Source: Mycolicibacter sp. MU0083 (GTDB taxonomy: Bacteria; Actinomycetota; Actinomycetes; Mycobacteriales; Mycobacteriaceae). Taken from it: a stretch of 64,000 nucleotides of DNA. Numbering within the stretch: the first letter of the stretch is position 1; each line of letters begins with the position of its first letter. The position numbers and the translations under genes were made by a program. The notes beneath the pieces are model-generated. The model was not told the origin of the DNA, made no database searches, and was given only the letters and a program-made list of their open reading frames with translations. The stretch covers positions 2,914,001 through 2,978,000 of the forward strand of contig NZ_OY726394.1 of NCBI RefSeq assembly GCF_963378075.1, written 5' to 3'. This document shows, in pieces, positions 37,124 through 49,648 of the stretch.

Positions 37124-39457
37124 ATGAGCACCGATGTAACTCAGGTGAGCGCCTCAGGTGGCGACACGGGCCGCGCACAGGCGCTGGTCGGCAAGGGCTG
37201 GGCGCAGGGCGTGGCCCTGGTCATGATCTTCGGATTCCTGGTGATGGGCATCCTCGCCTACCGCACCTACACGGCGTCGATGCCGATGCCCGACAAGGTG
37301 GTCAGTGAGACCGGCCAGGAACTGTTCAGCGGCGCCGACATCACCGCCGGCCAACAGCTGTATCAGGCCCGCGGCCTCATGCAATACGGCTCGGTGCTCG
37401 GCCACGGCGCCTACCTCGGCCCGGACTACACCGCCGAATACCTGCGACTGGCCACCGAAGACGTCACCGAGCAGTTCAAGGCCCAGGGCGTGGCCAACCC
37501 CCACGACGAGGTGGTCAGCGAGTTCCGGACCAACCGCTACAACGCGGACACCAAGACCTTGGTGTTCACCGACAAGCAGGTCGTGGCGTTCAACAACATC
37601 GAGAAGTACTACGCCGACTACTTCGGTGAGGAGTCGACCAAGTACGGCCTGCTGCCGCACATGATCACCGAGCCGGGCGAGATCCGCGACCTGACCGCGT
37701 TCTTCGCCTGGACCGCGTGGGCTGCCGCGGCCGACCGGCCCGGCCACAACTACAGCTACACCAACAACTGGCCGTCGGAGCCCCGCGTCGACAACGGGCC
37801 GACCGGATCGGTCGTGGTGTGGTCGGTGCTGTCGCTGATCATGCTGCTGGGCGGCATCGGCGTCATGTTCACCGTCTATGGACGCTGGAGCCAGAACATC
37901 GGCTGGCACGGCACCGAGATGACCAAGCTGCAATTCCGTCAGCCCGGCGAGGTGCCGCTGACCCGCTCGCAGCGCGCCGCGATCTGGATCTTCGCCGTCG
38001 TCGCGGTGCTGTTCTTGGCGCAGGTGCTGCTCGGCGGCGCCGTCGAGCACTATCGCGCGGATCTCTCGGCGTTCTACGGGATCGACCTGGCGAAGATCCT
38101 CCCCTACAACCTGGCCCGCACCTGGCATCTGCAGTTGTCGCTGTTCTGGACCGCCGCGGCGTTCTTGGCCGGTGGAATCTTCTTGGTGCCCTTCATCACC
38201 CGCCGCGAACCCGCCAAACAGTCGGTGCTGGTCTACGGCCTGCTCGGCGCGCTGGCGGTGGTGGTCTTCGGTTCGCTGACCTTCGAGGCGCTGTCGATCT
38301 TCGGGGTGATCAAGCCCGGTACCGCGTTCTCGCAGCAGTGGGAGTTCCTCGACCTGCCGCGGCTGTTCCAGGTACTGCTGATCGTCGGATTGTTCCTGTG
38401 GATCGTCATCATCTGGCGCGGCATGCGCGCGAAGCTGACGACGACGTCGAAGATGAATCTGCCCTGGCTGTTCTTCTTCACCGGCCTGGCCATCCCGACC
38501 TTCTACGCGGTCAGCCTGCTGGCCGGCAGTGAGACGCACTTCTCGGTCGCCGACTTCTGGCGGTTCTGGATGGTGCACCTGTGGGTGGAGGACTTCCTGG
38601 AGCTGTTCACCACCGCGATGGTGGCCTACATCTTCGTCCAGCTCGGTGTGGTCCGGGAGCGGGTGGCTCTGCTGGTCATCTTCCTCGACATCATCTTGTA
38701 CTCCGCCGGTGGCGTGATCGGCACCATGCACCACCTGTACTTCTCCGGTACCCCGGTGGAGCACATGGCGCTGGGCGCGTTCTTCTCCGCCGCCGAGGTC
38801 ATCCCGCTGACCTTCCTGACCGTGGAGGCCTGGGCCTTCCTGCAGCTCGGCGCCCGCCAGGAAACCGGTGATGAGAACAACTTCCCGGCACGCTGGGCGG
38901 TGATGTTCCTGGTCGCGGTCGGATTCTGGAACTTCATGGGCGCGGGTATCTTCGGCTTCCTGATCAACCTGCCGGTGGTGTCCTACTACGAGATCGGCAC
39001 CGCGCTGACCGCCAACCACGCGCACGCCGCCATGTTCGGGGTCTACGGCATGCTCGCGGTCGCCCTGGCGATGTTCGCCTTCCGGTACGTGATCCCGGCG
39101 GACAAGTGGCCGAACAAGCTGGCCCGGATCTCCTTCTGGTCGATGAACATCGGCTTGGCGTGGATGGTCTTCGTGACCCTGCTGCCGCTGGGTGTGCTGC
39201 AGCTGTTCCACTCGGTCAACGCCGGCTACTTCGAGGCGCGCTCGCTGGGCTACATCACCCAGCCCGGCAACGCGCTGCTGGAGTGGCTGCGCCTGCCCGG
39301 CGACGCGATCGTGATCGTCGGCGGTGTCCTGCCGTTCCTCTGGATCGCCCTGACCGCACTGCGCAATTTCCGCTCCGGCGAGACCGTCGACGAATTGCCG
39401 GAGAACGCGCTCTACGTCGAGGTCGCCGCGGATTCCGCGGCCGTGGGCAAGGGCTGA
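37124..39457 (+). CDS. norB: Quinol-dependent nitric oxide reductase (qNor), single-subunit
   Basis: 777 residues. It reduces 2 NO to N2O with electrons from the quinol pool, at the cytoplasmic membrane. A first membrane helix (about 29-46) is followed by a roughly 180-residue periplasmic domain replacing the NorC subunit, then some 13 further helices of the haem-copper oxidase type. Metal ligands appear in TWHLQLSLFW, MVHLWVEDFLELFTT, GTMHHLYFSG and NHAHAAMFGVYG. Promoter features suggest a leaderless mRNA. It is the first of three closely packed genes. No such enzyme is recalled at this site in M. tuberculosis. Confidence 0.95.
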   Translation: MSTDVTQVSASGGDTGRAQALVGKGWAQGVALVMIFGFLVMGILAYRTYTASMPMPDKVVSETGQELFSGADITAGQQLYQARGLMQYGSVLGHGAYLGPDYTAEYLRLATEDVTEQFKAQGVANPHDEVVSEFRTNRYNADTKTLVFTDKQVVAFNNIEKYYADYFGEESTKYGLLPHMITEPGEIRDLTAFFAWTAWAAAADRPGHNYSYTNNWPSEPRVDNGPTGSVVVWSVLSLIMLLGGIGVMFTVYGRWSQNIGWHGTEMTKLQFRQPGEVPLTRSQRAAIWIFAVVAVLFLAQVLLGGAVEHYRADLSAFYGIDLAKILPYNLARTWHLQLSLFWTAAAFLAGGIFLVPFITRREPAKQSVLVYGLLGALAVVVFGSLTFEALSIFGVIKPGTAFSQQWEFLDLPRLFQVLLIVGLFLWIVIIWRGMRAKLTTTSKMNLPWLFFFTGLAIPTFYAVSLLAGSETHFSVADFWRFWMVHLWVEDFLELFTTAMVAYIFVQLGVVRERVALLVIFLDIILYSAGGVIGTMHHLYFSGTPVEHMALGAFFSAAEVIPLTFLTVEAWAFLQLGARQETGDENNFPARWAVMFLVAVGFWNFMGAGIFGFLINLPVVSYYEIGTALTANHAHAAMFGVYGMLAVALAMFAFRYVIPADKWPNKLARISFWSMNIGLAWMVFVTLLPLGVLQLFHSVNAGYFEARSLGYITQPGNALLEWLRLPGDAIVIVGGVLPFLWIALTALRNFRSGETVDELPENALYVEVAADSAAVGKG

Positions 39458-39459
39458 CG

Positions 39460-40107
39460 ATGAGCGGGCCGGCGACATGGGTGTGGCTGGTTGCCGGTTA
39501 CTCGCTGCTGCTGTTGACCTTCGCCTGGGGCTTCGACCGGATGGCCCAGCGGACCTCCGAGCGTGCCGCCCAGTGGCGCACCGGCAAGTTCGTCTACCAC
39601 GAGGACCACGACGCGTGGAAATGCCCGGAGGACCAGTGGTTGTGGCCCACCTCGTTCGACCCGGAGAACAGGGTGATGCGCTATCGGGCCACACCGTCGA
39701 TCTGCAACTCCTGCCCGGTCAAGGACACCTGCACCACCTCCGGCCACGGACGGGAGATCAGTCGCGCGGTCGATCCGTGGCCGCATTCGGAGACCGGCCG
39801 GTTTCATCGCGGCATCGCCTGCGCGGTAGCGGGTTTCGGGATCGTGCTGCCGGTGGCGACGTTGTTCGTGAACCACACGGCCGCCGACGTGTTGGTGTTG
39901 GCTGCGACGATGGCCGTCGTCGCGGCGGGTAGCATTCCCCTGCTGCGGCACCTGTGGAACACCCCCAGCAACGCCCCCGACGACCGACCGCATCGGTCCG
40001 TCGCCGAGGACCGGGAACTGACCGTGGAGGCCGCGATTGACCGCTACTCCACCCGGTGGGGCAGCTTTTCCGATGATTCGTCGACCCGGAGGCAGCAGCT
40101 GAAGTGA
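39460..40107 (+). CDS. Cys-rich membrane protein of the nitric oxide reductase operon, unknown function
   Basis: 215 residues. Not recognised as a named family. A membrane helix (about 6-24) precedes a roughly 90-residue soluble loop carrying Cys55 (DAWKCPEDQW) and the cluster Cys82-x2-Cys85-x5-Cys91 (SICNSCPVKDTC), then two more helices (about 117-135 and 140-157) and a charged tail. The cysteine spacing could hold an iron-sulfur cluster or zinc. It starts two bases after the reductase stop and overlaps the slipin gene by four bases, so the three are co-expressed. An electron-transfer or assembly role for qNor is the simplest inference. Confidence 0.75.
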   Translation: MSGPATWVWLVAGYSLLLLTFAWGFDRMAQRTSERAAQWRTGKFVYHEDHDAWKCPEDQWLWPTSFDPENRVMRYRATPSICNSCPVKDTCTTSGHGREISRAVDPWPHSETGRFHRGIACAVAGFGIVLPVATLFVNHTAADVLVLAATMAVVAAGSIPLLRHLWNTPSNAPDDRPHRSVAEDRELTVEAAIDRYSTRWGSFSDDSSTRRQQLK

Positions 40108-40889
40108 GCGAAGCACTGATGACCGTGCTGGCGCTGGCCCTCGTGGCGCTGGCGGTACTGGCGTACTTCGCACTGAACGTGGTGCGCGAGTACGAGCGCG
40201 GCGTGGTTTTCCGGATGGGCCATGTGCGTCCGCTTTACCAGCCGGGCCTGAAGGTCCTGATCCCGTTGGTGGACAAGCTGATCCGGGTCGACCAGCGGGT
40301 GGTGACGCTGACCATTCCGCCGCAGGAGGTGATCACCCGGGATAACGTCCCGGCCCGGGTGAACGCGGTGGTGATGTTTCAGGTCACCGATCCACTGAAA
40401 GCGATCATGGCGGTGGAGAACTACGCCGTGGCGACCTCGCAGATCGCCCAGACCACGCTGCGGTCACTGCTGGGCCGGGCGGATCTGGACACCCTGCTGG
40501 CGCACCGCGACGACCTCAACGCCGACCTGCGCACGATCATCGACAAGCAGACCGAACCGTGGGGTGTACAGGTGCGGGTGGTCGAGATCAAGGATGTGGA
40601 GATCCCCGAGTCGATGCAGCGGGCGATGGCCCGCGAAGCCGAAGCCGAACGTGAGCGACGGGCGAAGGTGATCAACGCCCGCGGCGAGTTGCAGGCCTCC
40701 GAGGAGCTCAGCCAAGCCGCCGAACGGCTGTCGCAGAACCCCGCATCGCTGCAACTGCGCTACCTGCAGACCCTTTTGGAACTCGGTGCCGACCAGAACT
40801 CCACCGTGGTGTTCCCGCTGCCGGTCGACATCATCACCCCGTTTCTGGGTGGCGCCGCCGAGTCGCTGCGCGCCGCCAAGCGCCAATAG
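40104..40889 (+). CDS. SPFH/band 7 membrane scaffold protein (slipin)
   Basis: 261 residues. An N-terminal membrane anchor (about 5-25) is followed by the SPFH domain: EYERGVVFRMGHVRPLYQPGL, QEVITRDNVPARVNAVVMFQV, YAVATSQIAQTTLRSLLG and PWGVQVRVVEIKDVEIPESMQRAMAREAEAER, then a coiled-coil region. Such proteins oligomerise into membrane microdomain scaffolds and often partner proteases or transporters. Its GTGA overlap with the preceding Cys-rich protein places it firmly in the nitric oxide reductase operon, which is an unusual association. No NfeD partner is present. Confidence 0.88.
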   Translation: MSEALMTVLALALVALAVLAYFALNVVREYERGVVFRMGHVRPLYQPGLKVLIPLVDKLIRVDQRVVTLTIPPQEVITRDNVPARVNAVVMFQVTDPLKAIMAVENYAVATSQIAQTTLRSLLGRADLDTLLAHRDDLNADLRTIIDKQTEPWGVQVRVVEIKDVEIPESMQRAMAREAEAERERRAKVINARGELQASEELSQAAERLSQNPASLQLRYLQTLLELGADQNSTVVFPLPVDIITPFLGGAAESLRAAKRQ

Positions 40890-40899
40890 GCGCCGGGCC

Positions 40900-41670
40900 C
40901 TACCGCGCGACCATCCCCCCGTCGGGATGAATGGTCTGGCCGGTGATGTAGCTGCCGGCGTCCGACACCAGTAGCAGCACCGGGCCGACCATTTCGTCGG
41001 GCTCGGCCAGACGCTGCAGCAAGGTGGCGGACTGCAACTCGGCGATGAATTCCGGCGGATTGTTGCGCACCATGTCGGTGTCGACCGGACCCGGGGCGAT
41101 CGCATTGACCCGGATTCCCGCCGGGGCCAGTTCCGCGGCCATCGACCGGGTGAAGGAGACCAGCGCGGCCTTGGCGGCCGAGTACATCGCGGTGGCCGGT
41201 GAGAAGCTGAAGGCGCCGGCCGACGACACGTTCACGACCGCGGCGTGCGCACTCTTCCGAAGGTGTGGCAGCGCGGCCTGGACCAGGAACACCGGCCCCT
41301 GCAGATTCACCCCGAACGACTTGTCCAACGCCTCGGAGGTGATCTCGTCCAGCGGCAGCGCGAGCGCGTTGGCGGCGTTGTTGACGACGATGTCCACTCC
41401 GCCGAATCGCTCGACGGTGGCGTCGACGAGGCGCCGGATCCCCTCGACATCGCCGAGGTGGGTGGGCACACCGATCGCCTGGGCGCCGGCCTGGCGCAGT
41501 TGTTCGGCGGCCCGCTCGCACGCGTCGGCCTTGCGGCTGGCCACCACCACGTTGGCGCCGGCCGCGGCCAGTCCGTGCGCTACCGACAATCCGATGCCGC
41601 GGGTGCCACCGGTCACTATCGCGGTGCGTCCGGTCAGATCGAACAACGCGTTGAGGGCGGCTTTGTCCAC
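40900..41670 (-). CDS. Short-chain dehydrogenase/reductase
   Basis: This 256-residue SDR has the motifs [30 protein letters not shown] and the catalytic MYSAAKAAL (Tyr-x3-Lys). FabG-like, substrate unknown. The GTG at 41668-41670 has AAGGAG a few bases upstream; the longer open frame beyond it reads through the dosR promoter region and is not conserved. It converges with the slipin gene (10-base gap) and is divergent from dosR. Confidence 0.87.
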   Translation of the reverse strand: MDKAALNALFDLTGRTAIVTGGTRGIGLSVAHGLAAAGANVVVASRKADACERAAEQLRQAGAQAIGVPTHLGDVEGIRRLVDATVERFGGVDIVVNNAANALALPLDEITSEALDKSFGVNLQGPVFLVQAALPHLRKSAHAAVVNVSSAGAFSFSPATAMYSAAKAALVSFTRSMAAELAPAGIRVNAIAPGPVDTDMVRNNPPEFIAELQSATLLQRLAEPDEMVGPVLLLVSDAGSYITGQTIHPDGGMVAR

Positions 41671-41738
41671 TGGGATCTCCTTGTGTCGACCGGGGCGCCT
41701 GAAGCCTAGTTCACCGGCGATCGGCAGCCGCTGGACGG

Positions 41739-41758
41739 ATCGGGGCTTAATGCCCTGT
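41739..41758. promoter_or_regulatory. DosR-box-like site upstream of dosR
   Basis: The 20 bases beginning ATCGGGGCTTAATGCCC match the consensus TTSGGGACTWWAGTCCCSAA at about 13 positions, with GGGC and GCCC in dyad. It sits 76 bases before the dosR start, fitting autoregulation of the operon. Confidence 0.5.
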
Positions 41759-41833
41759 GCATGCGCGGGCCGCACCGCTACCGTGGTCAATGCCAGCCAG
41801 GGTGCCCCGACGGCTTGGGTGAAAGGACGCGAT

Positions 41834-44177
<2,344 letters not shown>

Positions 44178-44186
44178 CGACGCGCG

Positions 44187-45263
44187 TCAGGCGTAGACCG
44201 CCAGAGCCCGCACCTCCCCGGTTTCCGCACCCGACGGTTCACCGCCCACCCATTCCACGGTGTCGTTCAGACCGCGTCGGGGCGTCGCCGGCAGCGGGTC
44301 GGCGTTGATCGGCGCCCAACCCACCCGCAGCAGCATCTGCGGATAGCCGCCGGTTCCGAAGACGTCGCGGCGCACCTCGGCGCGGGTTTCGGCGATCTCC
44401 AACGGTTCGGTGACCGGGCAGCTGGCCAGCCCCAGCGCGGTGGCGGTCAGCAACACCACGCTGGTGGCCTCTCCGGCGCGCAGTTGCGCCAGGCGATCGT
44501 CGTCCTCGGTGCCCAACGCCAGCATCACCGCACGGTCCTGCCCCGGGGTGGCGCCGGGAGGTTGGGGCAGTTCCGGGTCCGCGAAGAGCCGCCCGGGGAT
44601 CGGCGCACCGGCATCCGAGGCGGGCACACTGCGCGCCGGCACACCGGCCACCGACCCGTACCGCCCGCTCCAGGTCGTCAACTCGGCGATGTACCCGTAG
44701 TCGGTGCGATGCTCGAACACCGCCCGGGCGACCACCGCGTTCAACCGATCCAGTGCGTCGACCCGGCGCAGCATCACTCCCGCCCGAGCGGCTCGGGCAC
44801 CCATCAGGGCGATGTCGGCGGCGGCTACCGGCCAGCCGCTGAAGTAGCGGCGGTCGGTGCGCCGGCGGGGTATCGCCGCCGCCAGGGTGACGTCGGCCTG
44901 TACACAGTCCTGCGCCGCATCCGATGCGCACAGCTCGATCGACGCCAGGTGCTCGGGCCGGTCGGGATCGGGTAGCCGATGGACTCTGACCCGGTGACCC
45001 AGCGCAGCGAAGGCCACCACGCAGTGATGCAGTGCCGCACCACAACTCAAGATCATTCCCCGACCATCGGGATCGACGTGGCTCAGCTGCAGATCGGGTT
45101 CGACGTAGAGGTCCAGTCGCGGTTCCGGCCGGGTCAGATCCACCCGCCAGCGCCACGGTTGGGAGTTGTGCACCGACGGCGCTCGGCTCGCCAGCTGCAG
45201 CGCGGTGCGGATCGTCTCCGGCGACACCGTCGCCTCCGGGCGGTACACAGGTCTATCAGCCAC
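44187..45263 (-). CDS. Acg-family divergent nitroreductase-like flavoprotein
   Basis: 358 residues of the Acg/Rv3131/Rv2032 group: an internally duplicated nitroreductase fold (APSVHNSQPWRWRV at the FMN site, PRRRTDRRYFSGWPV, TSVVLLTATALGLASCPVTEPLE and GYPQMLLRVGWA). Homologues are strongly DosR-induced and bind FMN, possibly as storage rather than nitroreduction. In M. tuberculosis Rv3131 lies beside dosS (Rv3132c), as here. The GTG at 45261-45263 has AAAGGGG upstream. A DosR box lies 130 bases upstream at 45392. Confidence 0.9.
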   Translation of the reverse strand: MADRPVYRPEATVSPETIRTALQLASRAPSVHNSQPWRWRVDLTRPEPRLDLYVEPDLQLSHVDPDGRGMILSCGAALHHCVVAFAALGHRVRVHRLPDPDRPEHLASIELCASDAAQDCVQADVTLAAAIPRRRTDRRYFSGWPVAAADIALMGARAARAGVMLRRVDALDRLNAVVARAVFEHRTDYGYIAELTTWSGRYGSVAGVPARSVPASDAGAPIPGRLFADPELPQPPGATPGQDRAVMLALGTEDDDRLAQLRAGEATSVVLLTATALGLASCPVTEPLEIAETRAEVRRDVFGTGGYPQMLLRVGWAPINADPLPATPRRGLNDTVEWVGGEPSGAETGEVRALAVYA

Positions 45264-45391
45264 GATCCGGCCCCTTTCTTCCCGCGCGGCCCCGGAACCG
45301 AACGCCCCCATACCCTGGGCCCCACGTACTTCACGATCCTCTGCCCACTCGGGCGCGAACAGGGCAGGAAGACCTGCGACCGGGGCCTCGA

Positions 45392-45411
45392 GCAGGGACT
45401 TCTGGCCCTGC
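45392..45411. promoter_or_regulatory. DosR box upstream of the acg-type gene
   Basis: Within these 20 bases GGGACTTCTGGCCC differs from the core GGGACTTTAGTCCC at three positions, and the GGGACTTCTG half is, from memory, that of the hspX box. It lies in the 211-base gap between lpqB and the acg-type gene, 129 bases before the latter's start, so it should drive that gene under DosR control. Confidence 0.72.
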
Positions 45412-45474
45412 TCGACCGGGACGACCGGCCAAACCCCGGCGCCGACGCGGGCCGGGGAGGAGTCGGATCGCCGC

Positions 45475-47238
45475 TCAGCCGGGCAGGACCGGCAGCGCAC
45501 CGGCGGCCATGAACGGTGCCACCGGCACCCAGCCCCGCTCGTCCTCGGCGGCCGACGACGACAACGCCAGCACGCCACGCGGATCGGCCACATAGACCGT
45601 GGACGGGTCGGCGACGATCGTGGACACCGGCGACTCCAGGTTGCCGCTGGGTGCATCGGAGTTGACCCCGTCGATGTTGACGTAGGACACCGGATGTTTC
45701 GGATCGGACCGGCTGACCACGATGTCGTCGGCGGTGCGCCAACTCAGCGATACCGCCGATGATCCCAGCCCGAAACCGAGTCGACGGGGGTAGTGCAGCA
45801 CGAACTGGCCGCCGGGCATCTGCTCGACGCCGGCCAGGATCACCTGACCGTCGATCACCATCGCCGCCCGCGTGCCGTCCCGGGACAGTTGGAGTTCGCT
45901 GATGGGCCCGGGGAACCGGGCGGAGACCGCCCCGGAGTCCACCGGGAACCGGGCCGGGCGGCCGGTGGCCACCTCCTGGATGGCCCGCAGCACGTTGTTG
46001 CCGTCGACCACCACCCACACCGCCTCGTCCAGCGACCAACTCGGCCTCGACAGGGTGTGCCCCTCGGCCGCCTGCACGGCCTCGCCGCCGAGGTCACCGA
46101 TCCACAGCGTGGCCTCGGGATCCCCGGGATGCACCACCACCGAGGCGACCTGACGCCCGTTGCGCGAGAGCGCGCAGGACTGTTGATCGGGTTCCCGGCC
46201 GAACGCCCCCGGCACCCGGTTGGCCTGCTGGCCGTCCAGGACGAGCAGTGAACCGCCCACCAGTGCGTGTATCCCGGCCCCGGCGCCGTCGGAGGCGCCC
46301 GGGTCGGTGGTGGCGACATCGGAAGTCGTCCACCCCTCGGGGAACCGGTCGTCGAGCGCCGCACCGTCGGCGTTGATAACGTAGGGCCCCTTGATGTCAG
46401 CCCGGTCCAGCGTCCAGATCAGTTGCGCGGCAAGCAGTTGCCGAGTGTTCGGGTCGGTGGCGGACAGACTGTCCAGGTCGATCTTCGCTCCGCCGTAGCC
46501 GCTGCCCACCCCGCTCTTGCCGCCGTCGGCACGGGTCACCGGGCCGCGCAGTCGCAGCGGTGGCGCCAGCAGGTTGCGCACCCCGGACATCTCCGGTCGC
46601 GGCCCGGCGATCAGCTTGGAGACCAGTTCGGTCGCCAACTGATCCGGGTCGGAGACCGCGACGTAACGGGGATCGGGCACGACGGTCTTGCCGGTCGGGT
46701 CGACGAAGTACAAGGTGTTGCGTTTGTAGGTGGCCTGGAACTGCTGCCAGTCCAGGAACACCCCGTTGGGCAGCCGATCGATCCGCCAGCCGTCGGGAGT
46801 CTTGAGCAGTTCGATCGGTTCGGGGGCCGGCAGTGCGCCCTCGGCGGTCTCGAACACCCCCATGTCCGACAGCGAGCCCAGCATGTCGGCACGCATGGTG
46901 ACCGCGACCCGGCCGGCACTGCGGGTCTCGACGAACACCACGTTGTCGATCAGCAGCGCGCTGCCGGCGTCGTCCCAGGAATCCGATGCCTCCTGGGTGA
47001 GGAACTGCCGGGCGGCCCGGTGCCGGTTGGCCGGATCGGCGGTGGCCTTGAGGAATTCGCGCAACAGGACGTCGGGGTCCATGCCCGGGGTGGGTTTGGG
47101 CAGCACCGACGGCGGCGGCGCCTCCACGGTGCCGATCGCCTGCGGCGCCGACGTACTGGGGACCCCGGCGCAGCCCGCCAGCGCGACGACCATTCCCAGT
47201 ACGACCGACAGCAGCGTCGCCGTCCGCATGCGACGCAT
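45475..47238 (-). CDS. lpqB: Lipoprotein LpqB, partner of the MtrAB system
   Basis: 587 residues. A lipoprotein signal with lipobox ALAGC (lipidated Cys23) is followed by a GerMN domain (about 130-260, [22 protein letters not shown] then [19 protein letters not shown]) and a C-terminal beta-propeller (about 320-587). LpqB acts outside the membrane and modulates MtrB signalling. The ATG at 47236-47238 overlaps the mtrB stop by one base (TGATG). A second Met three codons in is possible. Same order as Rv3244c-Rv3246c. Confidence 0.94.
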   Translation of the reverse strand: MRRMRTATLLSVVLGMVVALAGCAGVPSTSAPQAIGTVEAPPPSVLPKPTPGMDPDVLLREFLKATADPANRHRAARQFLTQEASDSWDDAGSALLIDNVVFVETRSAGRVAVTMRADMLGSLSDMGVFETAEGALPAPEPIELLKTPDGWRIDRLPNGVFLDWQQFQATYKRNTLYFVDPTGKTVVPDPRYVAVSDPDQLATELVSKLIAGPRPEMSGVRNLLAPPLRLRGPVTRADGGKSGVGSGYGGAKIDLDSLSATDPNTRQLLAAQLIWTLDRADIKGPYVINADGAALDDRFPEGWTTSDVATTDPGASDGAGAGIHALVGGSLLVLDGQQANRVPGAFGREPDQQSCALSRNGRQVASVVVHPGDPEATLWIGDLGGEAVQAAEGHTLSRPSWSLDEAVWVVVDGNNVLRAIQEVATGRPARFPVDSGAVSARFPGPISELQLSRDGTRAAMVIDGQVILAGVEQMPGGQFVLHYPRRLGFGLGSSAVSLSWRTADDIVVSRSDPKHPVSYVNIDGVNSDAPSGNLESPVSTIVADPSTVYVADPRGVLALSSSAAEDERGWVPVAPFMAAGALPVLPG

Positions 47239-48887
47239 CAGCCGATCCTCTCCGCATGTTCGCGCGCCCGCTGACGGCGCTCGCGGCGCTCGGCGGCGCT
47301 GACCGGCTTCATCGGCAGGGGGCTGGTGGTGACCTTGTGCCCGCGCACCAGCGGCAGGGTCAGCCGGAAGCAGGCGCCGCGGCCCGGCTCTCCCCATGCC
47401 TCCAGCCGGCCCTGGTGCAGCCGGGCGTCCTCGACGCTGATCGCCAGTCCCAGCCCGGTCCCGCCCGAGCGTCGCACCCGCGACGGATCGGCTCGCCAGA
47501 ACCGGCTGAACACCAGCTTCTCCTCTCCCGGACGCAGCCCCACCCCGTGGTCACGCACGGTGACGGCGACCGTGTCCTCATCGGCGGCCATCCGGATCAC
47601 CACGGGCCGGTGCTCCGCATGGTCGATGGCATTGGCGATCAGGTTACGCAGAATCCGTTCCACCCGGCGCGGATCGACCTCCGCGATCACCCCTTCGGTC
47701 GGCACGTCGACCCGAAGTTCGACGCCGGCGTCGGCGGCCAGGTGCCCGACGTTCTCCAACGCACTGTTGACGGTGGCACGCAGGTCCACCGATTCCACCG
47801 ACAATTCGGCCACACCGGCGTCGTGACGCGATATCTCCAGCAGGTCGTTGAGCAGCGACTCGAACCGGTCCAGTTCACTGACCAGCAGTTCGGTGGATCG
47901 CCGCAGCGACGGCTCCAGCTCGTCGCTGTGGTCGTGGATCAGGTCGGCGGCCATCCGCACCGTGGTCAGCGGGGTGCGCAACTCATGGCTGACGTCGGAG
48001 GTGAACCGCCGCTGCAGGTTGCCGAACTCCTCGAGTTGGGTGATCTCCCGCGACAGGCTCTCGGCCATGTCGTTGAACGACACCGCCAATCGGGCCATGT
48101 CGTCTTCGCCGCGTACCGGCATCCGTTCGGACAGGTGGCCCTCGGCGAATCGCTCCGCGATCCGCGAGGCGGATCGCACCGGCAGCACGACCTGTCGCGA
48201 CACCAGCAGGGAGATGCCCGCCAGCAGAACCAACAGCACCAGGCCGCCGGTGACGATGGTGCCGCGGACCATGCTGATGGTGTTGCGTTCGGTACCCAGC
48301 GGATAGATCAGGTAGAGCTCCAGGGTGGTGATCCGCGACGTCGTGGGCGTGCCGATCACCAACGCCGGCCCGGCGAAACCTTCGACGTGCACCGGCGCGT
48401 ACTGGTAGCTGACCTGGCCGGCCTTGACGAATTCCCGCAGCGCGGCCGGCACCTGGTCCACCGGTCCGGCGGTGGTCGCCGCACGCGGCCCCTCACCGGG
48501 CACCACCAGCACGGTGTCGAACACGCCCGCGGTTCCGCTTCCGGCGGCCGGGTCGGTCTTGGACATCAACGTGTTGCGCGCCAATTGCAGGCTCGACGTC
48601 AGCGACCTGGCCTCTTCCCCGCCGACGATGTCACCGACGGTCACCCGCGCGCGCTCGATCTGCTCGGTCGCCGCGCGGACTTTGACGTCGAGCACCCGAT
48701 CGGTGATCTGGCTGGTCAGCACGAAGCCGAGTCCCAGAATGACCGCCGCCGACATGCCCAACGTCAACACCACGACACGCAGCTGCAGAGAGCGGCGCCA
48801 CGCGATCTGCACCGCCCGGCGCAACGTGTTCACCCCGAGCAGCAACGGGCCCGAACGCCGGGGACGCCGCCTGGAACTGAAGATCAC
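47238..48887 (-). CDS. mtrB: Sensor histidine kinase MtrB
   Basis: 549 residues. Two membrane helices (about 37-60 and 208-230) flank the extracellular sensor. HAMP (about 232-285), DHp with [20 protein letters not shown], and ATPase boxes [23 protein letters not shown] and GGTGLGLAI follow. MtrB phosphorylates MtrA and links cell division with wall turnover. The start is the GTG at 48885-48887, 22 bases after the mtrA stop. It has a basic C-terminal tail. Essential system in M. tuberculosis. Confidence 0.96.
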   Translation of the reverse strand: MIFSSRRRPRRSGPLLLGVNTLRRAVQIAWRRSLQLRVVVLTLGMSAAVILGLGFVLTSQITDRVLDVKVRAATEQIERARVTVGDIVGGEEARSLTSSLQLARNTLMSKTDPAAGSGTAGVFDTVLVVPGEGPRAATTAGPVDQVPAALREFVKAGQVSYQYAPVHVEGFAGPALVIGTPTTSRITTLELYLIYPLGTERNTISMVRGTIVTGGLVLLVLLAGISLLVSRQVVLPVRSASRIAERFAEGHLSERMPVRGEDDMARLAVSFNDMAESLSREITQLEEFGNLQRRFTSDVSHELRTPLTTVRMAADLIHDHSDELEPSLRRSTELLVSELDRFESLLNDLLEISRHDAGVAELSVESVDLRATVNSALENVGHLAADAGVELRVDVPTEGVIAEVDPRRVERILRNLIANAIDHAEHRPVVIRMAADEDTVAVTVRDHGVGLRPGEEKLVFSRFWRADPSRVRRSGGTGLGLAISVEDARLHQGRLEAWGEPGRGACFRLTLPLVRGHKVTTSPLPMKPVSAAERRERRQRAREHAERIG

Positions 48888-48909
48888 GTGCGCAGTTCCC
48901 CGGCGGGGA

Positions 48910-49596
48910 TCACGGAGGTCCGGCCTTGTAACCCACTCCTCGGACGGTCAGCACCACAGTCGGGTTCTCCGGGTCTTGTTCCACCTTGGCCCGCAGGCGC
49001 TGGACGTGCACGTTCACCAGCCGGGTGTCGGCGGGATGCCGGTATCCCCAGACCTGTTCGAGGAGCACCTCACGAGTAAACACCTGGCGGGGTTTGCGGG
49101 CCAGCGCCACCAGCAGGTCGAATTCCAGCGGTGTCAGCGAGATCTGTTCGCCGGCCCGGCTCACCTTGTGCGCCGGCACGTCGATGTCGATGTCGGCGAT
49201 CGAGAGCATCTCGGCCGGTTCGTCGTCGTTGCGACGCAACCGGGCACGGACCCGGGCCACCAACTCCTTGGGCTTGAACGGCTTCATGATGTAGTCGTCT
49301 GCGCCCGATTCCAGGCCGAGCACCACGTCGACGGTGTCGGTCTTGGCGGTCAGCATCACGATCGGCACGCCGGAGTCCTTGCGCAATACCCGGCACACGT
49401 CGATGCCGTTCATGCCGGGCAGCATCAGGTCCAGCAGTACCAGGTCGGGCCGCAGTTCGTGCACGGCGGTGAGCGCCTGGGTACCGTCCCCGACGACCGC
49501 GGTGTCGAAACCCTCGCCGCGCAGCACGATGGTGAGCATCTCGGCCAGCGAAGCGTCGTCGTCGACGACGAGAATCCTTTGCCTCATGGCGTACAT
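48910..49596 (-). CDS. mtrA: Response regulator MtrA
   Basis: 228 residues, the same length as M. tuberculosis MtrA. Receiver acidic pocket VVDDD, phosphoacceptor Asp56 in [14 protein letters not shown], Lys in [11 protein letters not shown], and an OmpR-type winged helix with [15 protein letters not shown] and VRGVGYKAG. It controls dnaA, ripA, fbpB and other division genes in M. tuberculosis. The ATG at 49594-49596 gives MYAMRQRIL, in keeping with the orthologue's MDTMRQRIL. It is the first gene of mtrA-mtrB-lpqB. Confidence 0.97.
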   Translation of the reverse strand: MYAMRQRILVVDDDASLAEMLTIVLRGEGFDTAVVGDGTQALTAVHELRPDLVLLDLMLPGMNGIDVCRVLRKDSGVPIVMLTAKTDTVDVVLGLESGADDYIMKPFKPKELVARVRARLRRNDDEPAEMLSIADIDIDVPAHKVSRAGEQISLTPLEFDLLVALARKPRQVFTREVLLEQVWGYRHPADTRLVNVHVQRLRAKVEQDPENPTVVLTVRGVGYKAGPP

Positions 49597-49648
49597 GGTG
49601 TCACCCGATCGAGATAAAACCCGGCTACCACACCCGCGTTTCGCGGAG

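Noticed and set aside
37154-39694. 846-codon open frame on the minus strand opposite norB
   Set aside because: It is a shadow of the high-GC norB coding sequence: His/Asp/Arg-rich low-complexity translation with no domain, while the + frame is an unambiguous qNor.
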